Counted from the first letter of the stretch, positions 42,423 through 51,435 are shown. The stretch: 59,735 bases of DNA from Clostridia bacterium (GCA_029007295.1 JAQXHN010000049.1:1-59735), one strand, 5' to 3'. Translations and numbers: made by a program. Notes: a model not told the origin generated them from the letters alone.

Positions 42423-44431
42423 AATTTACCTCCGATCAGCAGTTTTTCAAGCTCTGAAACACTGTTTACAATATGCTCGGCGCCGGCGTTTGTCAATTCA
42501 TCAAACGAACCGTAGCCGTATGTTACTCCGATTGTTTCAATATTATTTTTTTTTGCTCCGTCGATATCATGACAGCGGTCTCCTACCATCACGCAATCCG
42601 AAGTGTTTTCAATTCCCGCTTTTTCCAAAGCGTAAGCTATAACGTCGGCTTTTTTTATTCTGTCGCCGTTTAATTCGCTGCCAACGGTTAAATCAAAATA
42701 TTTCATCAAATTAAAATGCTCTAATATTCTGTCTGCAAAAACACCGGGCTTGGAAGTCGCTAGTATCAGTTTTTTAGAATTTTTTTTCAATGATAACAGA
42801 AGATCCTCGACACCCTCGTAAACTTTGTTTTCAAAAAGCCCCTTTACAGCAAAGTGTTCTCGGTAAATCTCAATTGCCTTTACCGCTTCATCATGCGTCA
42901 TATTAAAGTATTTCATAAAAGATTCGTCAAGAGGCGGGCCTATAAAGCACAGCAAATCCTCTTTTGTTTTGCCGTAAATACCGAAGCCCTCAAGGGCATG
43001 AATTACGGAATTTGTTATACCTTCGGCGGGATCTGTCAATGTTCCGTCGAGGTCAAATAAAATATATTTTTTATCCTTCATATAATTCCTTGAGCATTTG
43101 ATTTTGGACAGATATTCAATAAGCTTATCCTTTGAATTTGATATTTTTCCTTCGATAACTTTATCTAACAGCAGTCGAAGACAGTGCTTTATTTCACTTC
43201 CGAAAATGCCCTCGTTCTCCAAATCATGACCGTTAATATCAAGCTCCTTTACGGAAAGGCAAGGGCTTTCGGCTTTTACCGAAGCGATTAACGAACTAAT
43301 ACTGCGGTTATAAATACTTCTGTTTGGATATGCATTCGGAGACTTGGCCTCGTTGTCTGCATACTGCAGCGAAAAAAGCTTCTCGCAGAAAGGCAGGGAA
43401 TACCGTGAAATTCTTTTATAAACAGGTATTTTTTCAGCCTTGGTATATGTATCGTGTTCCTTAATCAAATTATAAACGGTGACGGTATCTTCTTTTGAAA
43501 AGTTCAGTCTTTTCATGATTTTTAAAGCAATATCGGCACTGATTTCCGCATGATAATCGTATCTGCCGCCGTATCTTTCATCATAAAAAAACACTCTCGG
43601 CTTTGCTATGTCATGAAACAGTGCGGCAAATCGTAAGTCGGGCAGGGGCTGTGTTTTTTCAACCGTATAGGTTATGTGGTTATATACGTCGTAAATATGG
43701 GAGCTTGTTCTTTGATCAAAGCCGTCGCAGAACCTTAATTCGGGAATCACCTCAAAAATAATTTCTTTGTATCTGCGAAGCACCGTTCCGGCATATTTCC
43801 CGGTTAATATGCCTCCCAGCTCAATTCTTATGCGGTCATTTGAAATATTGTTCAGCAGTCCCTTACAGGAAATCATAAATTTATAGGTTTCACTTTCGAC
43901 GGTAAAGCCTGTTTTCGACGCAAAACGCAGTCCTCTTAAAATACGCAACGCATCCTCGGAAAATCTTTTGCGAGGATCTCCTACTGAGCGTATAATTTTA
44001 TTTTTTATGTCGTTTTTTCCGCCGAACAAATCTATGATTTTGCCGTTTTTATCCATCGCCATGGCGTTGACGGTAAAATCCCGTCTTGTAAGGTCTGATT
44101 CAATATTTCGGATGAAGGAAACATTATTCGGATGGCGACAATCATTGTATTCTCCGTCACACCTGAATGAAGTTATTTCTACCGGGTTGCCGTCGATTAT
44201 GATTCTTACGGTACCGTGCTTTATACCGTTGCGATTGATTTTATAGTCTTTAAAAACCGAAATAATATCCTCAGGCATAGCGTCTGTTGCCATATCATAG
44301 TCACAGGGCTCAGTACCGCTTAAAAAATCCCGAATACATCCTCCGACTGCATACGCCTTAAAGCCTTTTTCCTCAAGCAGACAAAAAGCTTTAATTATGT
44401 AGCTTGGAAAAATAATTGTTTCATTGTCCAT
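42407..44431 (-). CDS. cca: Fusion: CCA tRNA nucleotidyltransferase plus HAD phosphatase
   Basis: The 674-residue protein joins two enzymes. Residues 1-445 are a class II CCA-adding enzyme: AYAVGGCIRDFLSG, CDYDMATDA catalytic Asp pair, RRDFTVNAMA, GDPRKRFSEDALRILRGLRF, and an HD domain (FHDIAKP). From residue 451 a Gph/PpaX-like HAD phosphatase follows: LFDLDGTLTD, ATSKPG, VMVGDRCHDIDGA. An AGGA five bases before an internal ATG at 43081 could also give the phosphatase alone (224 residues). CCA repair and 2-phosphoglycolate removal are separate functions; I know no standard fusion. No good ribosome site is seen at 44431. Confidence 0.85.
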   Translation of the reverse strand: MDNETIIFPSYIIKAFCLLEEKGFKAYAVGGCIRDFLSGTEPCDYDMATDAMPEDIISVFKDYKINRNGIKHGTVRIIIDGNPVEITSFRCDGEYNDCRHPNNVSFIRNIESDLTRRDFTVNAMAMDKNGKIIDLFGGKNDIKNKIIRSVGDPRKRFSEDALRILRGLRFASKTGFTVESETYKFMISCKGLLNNISNDRIRIELGGILTGKYAGTVLRRYKEIIFEVIPELRFCDGFDQRTSSHIYDVYNHITYTVEKTQPLPDLRFAALFHDIAKPRVFFYDERYGGRYDYHAEISADIALKIMKRLNFSKEDTVTVYNLIKEHDTYTKAEKIPVYKRISRYSLPFCEKLFSLQYADNEAKSPNAYPNRSIYNRSISSLIASVKAESPCLSVKELDINGHDLENEGIFGSEIKHCLRLLLDKVIEGKISNSKDKLIEYLSKIKCSRNYMKDKKYILFDLDGTLTDPAEGITNSVIHALEGFGIYGKTKEDLLCFIGPPLDESFMKYFNMTHDEAVKAIEIYREHFAVKGLFENKVYEGVEDLLLSLKKNSKKLILATSKPGVFADRILEHFNLMKYFDLTVGSELNGDRIKKADVIAYALEKAGIENTSDCVMVGDRCHDIDGAKKNNIETIGVTYGYGSFDELTNAGAEHIVNSVSELEKLLIGGKLCPAQ
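43079..43090 (-). promoter_or_regulatory. Internal ribosome site and start for the HAD domain
   Basis: On the minus strand AGGA, five bases, then ATG lie exactly at the junction between the CCA and HAD domains. It suggests the fusion arose by loss of a stop between two adjacent genes and may still allow separate translation. Confidence 0.4.
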
Positions 44432-44473
44432 ATATAAATTTTAACACAGTTAATCCGATATTTCAATATAATA

Positions 44474-45235
44474 TCAGCATATTTTTACCGATACTTCGCC
44501 GGAATGCAGTACTACCTCACTGCCGTCTTCTTTTATACACCTGAGTGAAAAATCGTCTTCTATCGATTTGGCAAAAGCAGCATAATCGCCGTTTGGGGAT
44601 TTTACAACTACTTTTTCGGACAGAGTTAAGCTATGCTTTCTGTAATACTCCAATGCGTCGTTTTTCTTACCCGAAAGGTAGTCGGTTAAGGTGTCGGTGA
44701 TTTCGCAGATCAGCTCCTCTGCCTTGCAGGAGGTACTGTCAAATAAATATCCTGCGATATCTGCTATTTCTTCAGGGAAGCCTTGTTCGGGTTTGGTTAA
44801 ATTAATCCCTATTCCGACTATTACCCATTGACTGTCCTTATCATCTGCGGAAAATTCGCTTCTGGTCAGTATACCGCATACCTTTTTTGTGTTAACAAAA
44901 ACATCGTTAATCCATTTGATACGGGCTTTTTTACCGGTTACCTTACGTATGGCTCTGCAAACCGCACAGGCGGCAAGCGCTGTTACCGTCTCAATTGCTT
45001 TATAGTCGTATTTACGGTACAAAAGGCTCATATACAGTCCGCCCTCGGGTGAGTAAAATGAGTGCTCGCCCCGTCCTTTTCCCTTGGTTTGCTTTGAGGC
45101 AATAAGCATTGTTTTGCTTTGCTCGTTGCATCGGGCAAGATTTGCCAAAGCGTCGTTTGTGGATTCGGTTTCGCTTAGCTGAATAATCTTAAATTCGTTT
45201 TTTAATCCTTTTTTTATTTCTACTGTATTAAACAT
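44474..45235 (-). CDS. birA: Biotin-[acetyl-CoA-carboxylase] ligase, no DNA-binding domain
   Basis: The ~253-residue protein is a group I biotin ligase. KGKGRGEHSF is the biotinyl-AMP loop, RIKWINDVFV the substrate motif, KVCGIL and VIVGIGINL follow, and a C-terminal SH3-like domain closes it. There is no N-terminal helix-turn-helix, so it does not act as the bio repressor. Start 45235 lies only about 10 bases beyond the expected transcription start from the promoter at 45252-45280, so the leader is very short. An upstream extension to 45304 would cross that promoter. Confidence 0.88.
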   Translation of the reverse strand: MFNTVEIKKGLKNEFKIIQLSETESTNDALANLARCNEQSKTMLIASKQTKGKGRGEHSFYSPEGGLYMSLLYRKYDYKAIETVTALAACAVCRAIRKVTGKKARIKWINDVFVNTKKVCGILTRSEFSADDKDSQWVIVGIGINLTKPEQGFPEEIADIAGYLFDSTSCKAEELICEITDTLTDYLSGKKNDALEYYRKHSLTLSEKVVVKSPNGDYAAFAKSIEDDFSLRCIKEDGSEVVLHSGEVSVKIC

Positions 45236-45251
45236 CCTGATCACCGTAATT

Positions 45252-45280
45252 ATCATAGCACATTTAGGCAATAAATTCAA
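45252..45280 (-). promoter_or_regulatory. Promoter of birA
   Basis: On the minus strand TTGAAT (45280-45275) and TATGAT (45257-45252) are 17 bases apart. The start codon lies 17 bases past the -10. Confidence 0.65.
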
Positions 45281-45288
45281 TGTTTTTA

Positions 45289-45317
45289 TTGCAATATCAC
45301 ACAAAAAATGATATAAT
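45289..45317 (+). promoter_or_regulatory. Promoter of the 45346-50061 cassette
   Basis: TTGCAA (45289-45294) and TATAAT (45312-45317), spacer 17 bases, with the ATGATATAAT form. It faces away from the birA promoter. Confidence 0.75.
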
Positions 45318-45345
45318 ATATCATATTTTTAACTCGGAGAAAAAT

Positions 45346-47274
45346 ATGGGAATTAAAATATTGTTTGATAAACTCAGTGCGGGGCTTGCTGAAATTCATA
45401 CCTCGCCGGAAATGTCCTTTTGCGAAAGCGAGGGAAATATATGGGGCGTTCCGAAATGCAATTTCAGCGTATCCTTTAATAAAACAAATGAAATGAAGCT
45501 TGTTTCCTGCAATGCAAAGAAAAAAAGCGCAGTATTCTCTAACGGGGTTATTGAGTGTGCAGTTGACAGAAAATTGATTAAGGGTGTTTTGCATGAAAGC
45601 TTCTTAATAAAAAATATATCTGAAAATATCGTATTTTTAAACGACGGAGACTTCGGTATTTTTACGCCTTTTAACGACAGCTATGAGAATGCCGACGACT
45701 GTTTGGTTCACCGTTGTCATGCTCATATTAATGCTTGCGGAGCTTCCGCGTGCGTTTTAGCGCTGAGGATGGGAAATTATAATAATAATCTCGGTCTTGC
45801 GCTGATAAAGGGCAGCGTAGGTTCATATTCTGTTGAAAATCCCCCCTACGCTAAAAACGACAGAGGAAATATAATATTAAACCTTTCTCCGGTATCCTTG
45901 GAGCCAAATGAAGAGTACGAGCTTGCCTGGGTATTGTTTGAGTGTGAAGACGAAGCGGATTTTGACAGAAATAGGGCCTTGCTCGGTCAGCTTTTAATTA
46001 ATCTCGACAGATACAACTTTTATCTTGGAGAAACCGTAGAATTTACGGTGTCCGACAACCAAGCAAAGGTTTATTTAAACGGCGAAAGAATATTTGATCG
46101 GAATGATAAATATACATTTACACCCGAAACATACGGAGAATACATTATCGAAGCGGTAATTAACAAAAAGAAAACCAAAGCTGTATTTTACGTTTCTACT
46201 CCTTTGGACGAGCTGGTCAGGAAAAGAATTAAATTTATTACCGAAAAGCAGCAGTATCATAATTATAAATCTCATCTTAACGGGGCTTATTTGCCGTATG
46301 ATAATAAAACCCACAGCATGTATTATTCGGAGTTTGTCCAGGATCATAATGCCTGCAGAGAAAGAATAGGGATGGGAATACTAATTGCAAAATGGCTTCA
46401 AAATAACGAAGATAACAGAGCAAGAGCGTCGCTTGCCGAATATATCACTTTTGTATTGCGTGAAATTGTTAATTGCGAAGACGGATGCGTTTACGACGGT
46501 CTCGGAAAAAATCCCGAAAACGTCCGCATGTACAACGCTCCCTGGGTTTGTAATTTCTTCTGTGAATTGTACAATTTTTCCGAAAACAGGGAATGGGCGT
46601 TATATGCATATAGGGTAATGGAGACATATTATAAAAACGGAGGAGAACGTTTTTATCCCAATGCATACTCTCCTGTATTGCCGGTTCGTACGCTGAAAAA
46701 TGCCGGATACACAGACTTAGCCGACAAGCTGATGAAATATTCGATTCTTCATGCGGATACAATAATTAAGAACGGTACAAGCTATCCTAAGCACGAGGTA
46801 GATTACGAGCAAACCATTGTTGCGCCCGCCGCAACGATTTTACTCGGTATGTACGGATTAACAATGGATGAAAGGTATCTTTCAGAATCTAAAAAACACC
46901 TTGATTTGCTTTTGAGATTTAACGGTCATGCATATGACTACCGCATTTTTGAAAATTCAATCAGACATTGGGACGATTATTGGTTCGGCGGAGACAAAAC
47001 ATTTGCAGATACATTTCCTCATTATTGGAGCGTTCTTTCCGGGTATGCCCTCGGTTTATATGCTTCCTTTACAGATGATAATGATTTGCATTATAAGGCG
47101 GAAAACGCCGTCAGAGGCTCTGTCTCTCTGTTTAATCCGGACGGAAGCGCTACATGTGCGTTTGTTATGCCGAGAAAGATAAACGAAAAAGACGGCTTTT
47201 TCAGAGACCGATGGGCAAATGATCAGGATTTTGCTCTGTACTACGCATTGCTTATCAATGAGAGGGAAAAATAA
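45346..47274 (+). CDS. Putative carbohydrate-active enzyme with alpha/alpha-barrel-like C-terminus
   Basis: I do not recognise this 642-residue protein by name. The first ~300 residues look like beta-sandwich (short alternating strands; NFYLGETVEFTV begins an Ig-like module). The rest is helix-rich with repeated aromatic hairpins (YRVMETYYKNGGERFYPN, HWDDYWFGGDKTFADTFPHYWSVLSGYALGLYASF), as in six-hairpin glycosidases, uronate lyases and C5-epimerases. No signal peptide. GGAG is before the ATG. It overlaps the next gene by one base, in a cassette with a TIM-barrel epimerase and a GH13 enzyme, so a sugar substrate is likely. Confidence 0.7.
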   Translation: MGIKILFDKLSAGLAEIHTSPEMSFCESEGNIWGVPKCNFSVSFNKTNEMKLVSCNAKKKSAVFSNGVIECAVDRKLIKGVLHESFLIKNISENIVFLNDGDFGIFTPFNDSYENADDCLVHRCHAHINACGASACVLALRMGNYNNNLGLALIKGSVGSYSVENPPYAKNDRGNIILNLSPVSLEPNEEYELAWVLFECEDEADFDRNRALLGQLLINLDRYNFYLGETVEFTVSDNQAKVYLNGERIFDRNDKYTFTPETYGEYIIEAVINKKKTKAVFYVSTPLDELVRKRIKFITEKQQYHNYKSHLNGAYLPYDNKTHSMYYSEFVQDHNACRERIGMGILIAKWLQNNEDNRARASLAEYITFVLREIVNCEDGCVYDGLGKNPENVRMYNAPWVCNFFCELYNFSENREWALYAYRVMETYYKNGGERFYPNAYSPVLPVRTLKNAGYTDLADKLMKYSILHADTIIKNGTSYPKHEVDYEQTIVAPAATILLGMYGLTMDERYLSESKKHLDLLLRFNGHAYDYRIFENSIRHWDDYWFGGDKTFADTFPHYWSVLSGYALGLYASFTDDNDLHYKAENAVRGSVSLFNPDGSATCAFVMPRKINEKDGFFRDRWANDQDFALYYALLINEREK

Positions 47275-48446
47275 TGAAGGACCCGAAAATATATTTGGGA
47301 ATAGATAACTGCTTTGCCTCAAAGCGCTGGACCGAGCCTATGGAGTGGGCAAACGTAATCAGGAATTTAGGCGTATATTATGTAGAAGCCAGCGCAGATA
47401 CGGAGTGCGATCCGCTCTATATGGGTAAAGAATATTTGGACGATTGGTGCGTTAAGGTGAATAAAGCAAGAGAAGCTACCGGCGTCATGGTTAAAAATTT
47501 TTATTCCGGACACGGTACATACGCTACGCTCGGTCTTGCCCATACCGACAAACGGGTAAGAGAGAGATTTTTAAAAGAGTGGCTTATGCCTATGGCGAAA
47601 ACAGCAAAAAAAGCAGGGGCGGGGCTTGGCTTTTTCTGTCACGCTTTTTCAGACAGCGTTTTACAAAATCCTAAAAGCTACAGCGAAGCATATGATAATC
47701 TTATAAAGGATTTAGCTGCGCTTGCGAAATTTTCCGAGGAGCTTGGCTTACAGTATATCGGAGTAGAACAAATGTACTCTCCTCATCAGGTGCCGTGGAC
47801 TGTAAGCGGCGCAAGAAAAATGATTAAGGATATTTATGCAATCGGCAAAGCGCCCTGTTATATTACAATAGACACAGGTCATCAGAGCGGTCAGTATAAG
47901 TTTACAAGACCTACCGATCTCGACTTGGAGCTTATGTTTAGGGAGAAAATTAACGGCAATTATATTACAAAATGGCTGGGACCGGAGTCTGCATACAGAT
48001 TATTTGACGGTTATACAAAGCTTGGCGAAAAGGAACTGAAGGAATTAAATAAAGAATTTGACAGATATCCGTATTTGTTTGCCGAAAAAGAAGATTCTGA
48101 CACATACCGCTGGCTTTCCGAGCTTGGCGATATGTCTCCGATAATTCATTTACAGCAGACGGACGGCGTATCCTCTTCTCATTGGCCGTTTACTCCCGAA
48201 TACAATAAAGCAGGTAAAATAAAGGGCGATGAAGTTTTAAAGGCTATCTTCAAGGCGTACAGTAAAGAATGCGATGAAGAAATGCCTGTACAGTGCGATG
48301 AAATAACTTTAACTATAGAAATGTTCACCGGTACCGCTCAGCTAAACCGCGACTCCCTTGCAAAGCTTCGGTCTACGGTAGAATATTGGAGAAATTATAT
48401 TCCGACAGACGGAATGAGATTAAGCGAACTGATTGAGAGGTTGTAA
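47274..48446 (+). CDS. Sugar phosphate isomerase/epimerase-like TIM barrel
   Basis: This 390-residue protein has the xylose-isomerase/AP-endonuclease-2 TIM-barrel pattern: IYLGIDNCFASKRW at strand 1, QYIGVEQMYSP with a metal-site Glu, YITIDTGHQSGQ with Asp/His, and IIHLQQTD near the C-terminus. Members interconvert keto and aldo sugars or epimerise at C3. Its start overlaps the previous stop by one base (TAATG). It probably processes the product of the preceding enzyme. Exact sugar unknown. Confidence 0.75.
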   Translation: MKDPKIYLGIDNCFASKRWTEPMEWANVIRNLGVYYVEASADTECDPLYMGKEYLDDWCVKVNKAREATGVMVKNFYSGHGTYATLGLAHTDKRVRERFLKEWLMPMAKTAKKAGAGLGFFCHAFSDSVLQNPKSYSEAYDNLIKDLAALAKFSEELGLQYIGVEQMYSPHQVPWTVSGARKMIKDIYAIGKAPCYITIDTGHQSGQYKFTRPTDLDLELMFREKINGNYITKWLGPESAYRLFDGYTKLGEKELKELNKEFDRYPYLFAEKEDSDTYRWLSELGDMSPIIHLQQTDGVSSSHWPFTPEYNKAGKIKGDEVLKAIFKAYSKECDEEMPVQCDEITLTIEMFTGTAQLNRDSLAKLRSTVEYWRNYIPTDGMRLSELIERL

Positions 48447-48450
48447 TATT

Positions 48451-50061
48451 ATGGAATGCGATTGGTACAAGGACGCAGTGGTCTATCAGATTTATCCGAA
48501 AAGCTTTTGCGACTCAAACGGCGACGGAATAGGGGATATAAACGGTATTATATCCAAGCTCGACTATATCAAAGATTTAGGCATAAATACGGTTTGGATT
48601 TCTCCTTGTTATAAATCTCCCAATGCTGATTTCGGTTACGATATATCGGATTACCGCGATATAGCGCCGGAATACGGAACGCTTGACGATTTTAAAAGAA
48701 TGCTTGACGAGATGCACAAAAGGGGTATTCGGCTTTTGATGGATTTGGTTGTAAACCACACTTCAGACGAGCACGAATGGTTTATTGAAAGCAAAAAGGG
48801 CAGAGATAATCCTTACCGCGATTACTATATTTGGAAGGATCCCGTAAACGGAGCTTATCCTAATTCATGGAGCTCCGGATTTAATGAATCCGCCTGGGAA
48901 TGGGACGAGTCAAGCGGACAGTATTATCTTCATTTATTTACAAAAAAACAGCCTGACCTAAACTGGGAAAATCCCAAGGTAAGACAGGAAATAGAGGATA
49001 TGGTAAATTATTGGCTTGATATGGGCGTCGACGGCTTCAGATGCGATGTTATCAACCTTATATCGAAGGATTTCTCGGCGAAAATTCCCGACAACGGTCC
49101 TCACCTGCACGAATATCTGCACAGTCTTTACCTAAATTGCTTTGAACCGCATAATGCTATGACCGTTGGAGAGGTCTGGGGACTTACTCCCGACGAATCT
49201 CTCGAGCTTACTTCGCCCTTGGCAGGCGAGCTTTCTCTTGCTTTTCAGTTTGAGCACCTTTCTGTCGGCAGGCAGGACGGCAAGCGTTTCTTCCCCTGCG
49301 AGTTCGATCCCGTTAAATTTACGGATATACTTGCAAAATGGCAGTACGGATTAAACGGCAGAGGCTGGAACGCTCTTTGCATGGAAAATCACGATCAGCC
49401 GAGATGCGTTAACAGATTCGGTTCACCCGAAAAATACAGAAGAGAAAGCGCAACAATGCTCGCTACTCTTTTATACGGTATGCAGGGCACGGTTTTTCTG
49501 TATGAAGGGCAGGAGTGCGGCTTTATAAATCCTGTTTTCAACAGCTATGATGAGTGTCTCGACGTAGAAACAACCGACGCTTATCCGTATATGATGAAGA
49601 CCTTCGGAGAAAAGGAGATGCTTCGCAGATACTCGTTTGATTCAAGGGATTGCGGAAGAATTCCAATGTCATGGAACGGGACAGAGAATGCCGGATTTAC
49701 CGAAGGCAAGTCCTGGATAAAGCTAAATGACTTCAGAAAAGAGGTAAATGTTGAAACCGAAATTAACGCAGATAATTCCGTATATCGCTATTACCGTAAT
49801 CTTATCAAGCTGAAAAAGGAAAACGATATTCTCAAATTCGGCGAATTCTGTCTTTTGAATAACGACGGGCGCTTTGTGCTTTACGAAAGGACTTTTGAAG
49901 GAAAAAAGCTTCTTGTTATTTTAAGATTTTCAGATACACCGATTGAGATAAAAAAGCCCTTTGAATTCGGGAAAATACTATTGTCAAATTATTCGGATGC
50001 GGACATTGAAAAGGAGACTCTGAGGCTACGACCGTATGAAGCAATGATTATTGAAATCTAA
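48451..50061 (+). CDS. GH13 alpha-glucosidase (oligo-1,6-glucosidase group)
   Basis: The 536-residue GH13 enzyme has the Ca loop DSNGDGIGDI (21-30), MDLVVNHTSD with His103, the nucleophile Asp199 in GFRCDVIN, the acid Glu241 in VGEVWG, and ENHDQPR. The GFRCDVIN context is that of the GH13_31 oligo-1,6-glucosidase / trehalose-6-phosphate hydrolase group. No signal peptide: it hydrolyses imported alpha-glucosides. GAGAGG about ten bases before the ATG at 48451 sets the start. It ends overlapping the converging gene by 14 bases. Confidence 0.9.
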   Translation: MECDWYKDAVVYQIYPKSFCDSNGDGIGDINGIISKLDYIKDLGINTVWISPCYKSPNADFGYDISDYRDIAPEYGTLDDFKRMLDEMHKRGIRLLMDLVVNHTSDEHEWFIESKKGRDNPYRDYYIWKDPVNGAYPNSWSSGFNESAWEWDESSGQYYLHLFTKKQPDLNWENPKVRQEIEDMVNYWLDMGVDGFRCDVINLISKDFSAKIPDNGPHLHEYLHSLYLNCFEPHNAMTVGEVWGLTPDESLELTSPLAGELSLAFQFEHLSVGRQDGKRFFPCEFDPVKFTDILAKWQYGLNGRGWNALCMENHDQPRCVNRFGSPEKYRRESATMLATLLYGMQGTVFLYEGQECGFINPVFNSYDECLDVETTDAYPYMMKTFGEKEMLRRYSFDSRDCGRIPMSWNGTENAGFTEGKSWIKLNDFRKEVNVETEINADNSVYRYYRNLIKLKKENDILKFGEFCLLNNDGRFVLYERTFEGKKLLVILRFSDTPIEIKKPFEFGKILLSNYSDADIEKETLRLRPYEAMIIEI

Positions 50062-50539
50062 AAAGTTTTTTGCATATATTAAAGCAGTTTTCCGTATCGT
50101 AAGTCGGAATTTCGTATATCTTAAACGCAAACTGCATTAAATAATGGTTAAACATCGGATCGCCGGAGCATATTTTTCGGCGGTCCTTTACTATTACTCT
50201 GTCGCAATAAATTAAAGCTCCCTCGCTGGGAAAATAATTACCCTTGGTCTTGATTCCGATAATATCGTCGGGGAGAAATGATTTTATAGAATCAATAGGA
50301 TATGCGATAATAGCCTCTCGGTCGTCAAGTATATGCATTGTTTTTATTTTTCTGAAGGAATCGGAATAGCTTCCTGTTTTAATAAGAAAGGATAAAACAG
50401 CCTCGTTTGCGCCGCTGGAAACTATTATATCCGTATCATCGTTTATTTTTGAAAGAAGCTTTTCGATATTTTGCGAAGGTATATTATCCTCAAACTGTAT
50501 TTCTTCAATATTTTGATTATTTATATTTATCAGTTTCAA
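50048..50539 (-). CDS. Hypothetical protein
   Basis: This 163-residue protein has no motif I recognise. It is rich in Asn/Ile near the start, with DDTDIIVSSGANEAVLSFL and two Cys near the C-terminus. It starts at TTG behind GGCGGTGG. Its 3' end overlaps the converging GH13 gene by 14 bases. It lies downstream of spoIIID but beyond that gene's terminator. A sporulation role is only a guess from position. Confidence 0.5.
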   Translation of the reverse strand: MKLININNQNIEEIQFEDNIPSQNIEKLLSKINDDTDIIVSSGANEAVLSFLIKTGSYSDSFRKIKTMHILDDREAIIAYPIDSIKSFLPDDIIGIKTKGNYFPSEGALIYCDRVIVKDRRKICSGDPMFNHYLMQFAFKIYEIPTYDTENCFNICKKLFRFQ

Positions 50540-50587
50540 TTCGCCACCGCCTTTGTTATTAGTATATATTAGTATTGATAAAAAACA

Positions 50588-50635
50588 TGGCGAATGATGT
50601 ATAGTAAATATTGTATTTTTTTATCAGCATTCGCC
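50588..50635 (-). terminator. Terminator of spoIIID
   Basis: On the minus strand GGCGAATG (within the last spoIIID codons) pairs with CATTCGCC at 50596-50589, a 31-base AT-rich loop between, followed by ATGTTTTTT. Confidence 0.6.
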
Positions 50636-50881
50636 TTTATATTTTTTTCGCGTAGCTTCCCCGCCTCTTAAGTGACGCTGCGCTTTGTTTTCATCAAGCA
50701 ATACTCTGATATTATCAAAAAGCGGTTTGTTTTGCAGCTTTAATTTTTCGGTTACATCTTTATGTACGGTTGATTTGCTTAACCCGAAATATGCGCCTGC
50801 CGATCTTACCGTTGCATTGTTTTCAAGCATATAACGGGCTAAGCGAACGCATCTTGTACTGTTATCGTCAATATTAATCAT
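50624..50881 (-). CDS. spoIIID: Stage III sporulation transcriptional regulator SpoIIID
   Basis: This 85-residue helix-turn-helix protein has the signature segments FGLSKSTVHKDVTEKL and RHLRGGEATRKKYK, matching Bacillus SpoIIID closely. SpoIIID tunes sigma-E and sigma-K gene expression in the mother cell. A 10-bp inverted repeat (50882-50910) directly precedes the ATG and covers the ribosome site, which could serve autoregulation or RNA-level control. It follows a ferritin-like gene whose promoter looks sigma-E dependent. Confidence 0.95.
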   Translation of the reverse strand: MINIDDNSTRCVRLARYMLENNATVRSAGAYFGLSKSTVHKDVTEKLKLQNKPLFDNIRVLLDENKAQRHLRGGEATRKKYKGEC

Positions 50882-50910
50882 TTGTAATACCTCTTATTTT
50901 GGTATTACAA
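50882..50910 (-). promoter_or_regulatory. 10-bp inverted repeat covering the spoIIID ribosome site
   Basis: TTGTAATACC and GGTATTACAA are exact inverted repeats with a 9-base spacer. In the mRNA the second arm includes most of the AGAGGT ribosome site next to the ATG. It may be an operator dyad or a translation-blocking hairpin. Function inferred. Confidence 0.5.
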
Positions 50911-50934
50911 TATATGACGGAAAACGCTGAAAAA

Positions 50935-51435
50935 TTACTGTAATAGCGATTCGAATATTTCTATATGATGCCTTTCGTCTAGAATAATTCTATCCAGTAT
51001 ATCTTCAATATTCTTATTGTTTATTTTATTTTTTACGTAGGTATAATCTTTAATTGACGTATTTTCAGCCTTAATATTTTCTTTTAAAAATACCTCTCTC
51101 AAAACGGAATAATCAACGAACGAACCCTGATACCACTGAGTTTTTCTGCTTCCTTTTTTTGGAGCATACAGCTTTGGCAATACTCCCAGCTCATAAATTA
51201 TCTGACCTAAAATATCAAAGTGCTTCATTTCCGTGATTGAAATACATTCAAGCATATCATGCAAGGAGGGATCCTCTTTTTTTGTAATCATGCTTTGATA
51301 AATATATGTGTTTATCGCAGTCATTTCGCTTACTCTTCCTGCGAAAAGGGGCAGGAGAAGCATTGCTTTTTCACGGCTTTTTTCATTTGGATTGATTTCC
51401 GGATAAGGTATGTCGAGTATACAAGTATCTATCAT
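50935..51435 (-). CDS. Ferritin-like/rubrerythrin-type diiron protein
   Basis: This 166-residue four-helix protein has metal-site pairs in order: Glu in SEMTAINTYIYQ, ExxH in ISITEMKHFDILGQ, and ExxH in LDERHHIEIFE, as in rubrerythrin/ferritin-like carboxylate proteins. No rubredoxin domain is present. Probable roles are peroxide or iron handling. A sigma-E-like promoter (51464-51492) and the neighbour spoIIID suggest mother-cell expression, perhaps as a coat-associated protein. GGGAGA precedes the ATG, inside the 3' arm of a terminator-like hairpin. Confidence 0.78.
   Translation of the reverse strand: MIDTCILDIPYPEINPNEKSREKAMLLLPLFAGRVSEMTAINTYIYQSMITKKEDPSLHDMLECISITEMKHFDILGQIIYELGVLPKLYAPKKGSRKTQWYQGSFVDYSVLREVFLKENIKAENTSIKDYTYVKNKINNKNIEDILDRIILDERHHIEIFESLLQ

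Noticed and set aside
45236..45304. Longer birA start at 45304
   Set aside because: The extra codons cross the -10 and -35 of the best minus-strand promoter and have no ribosome site.
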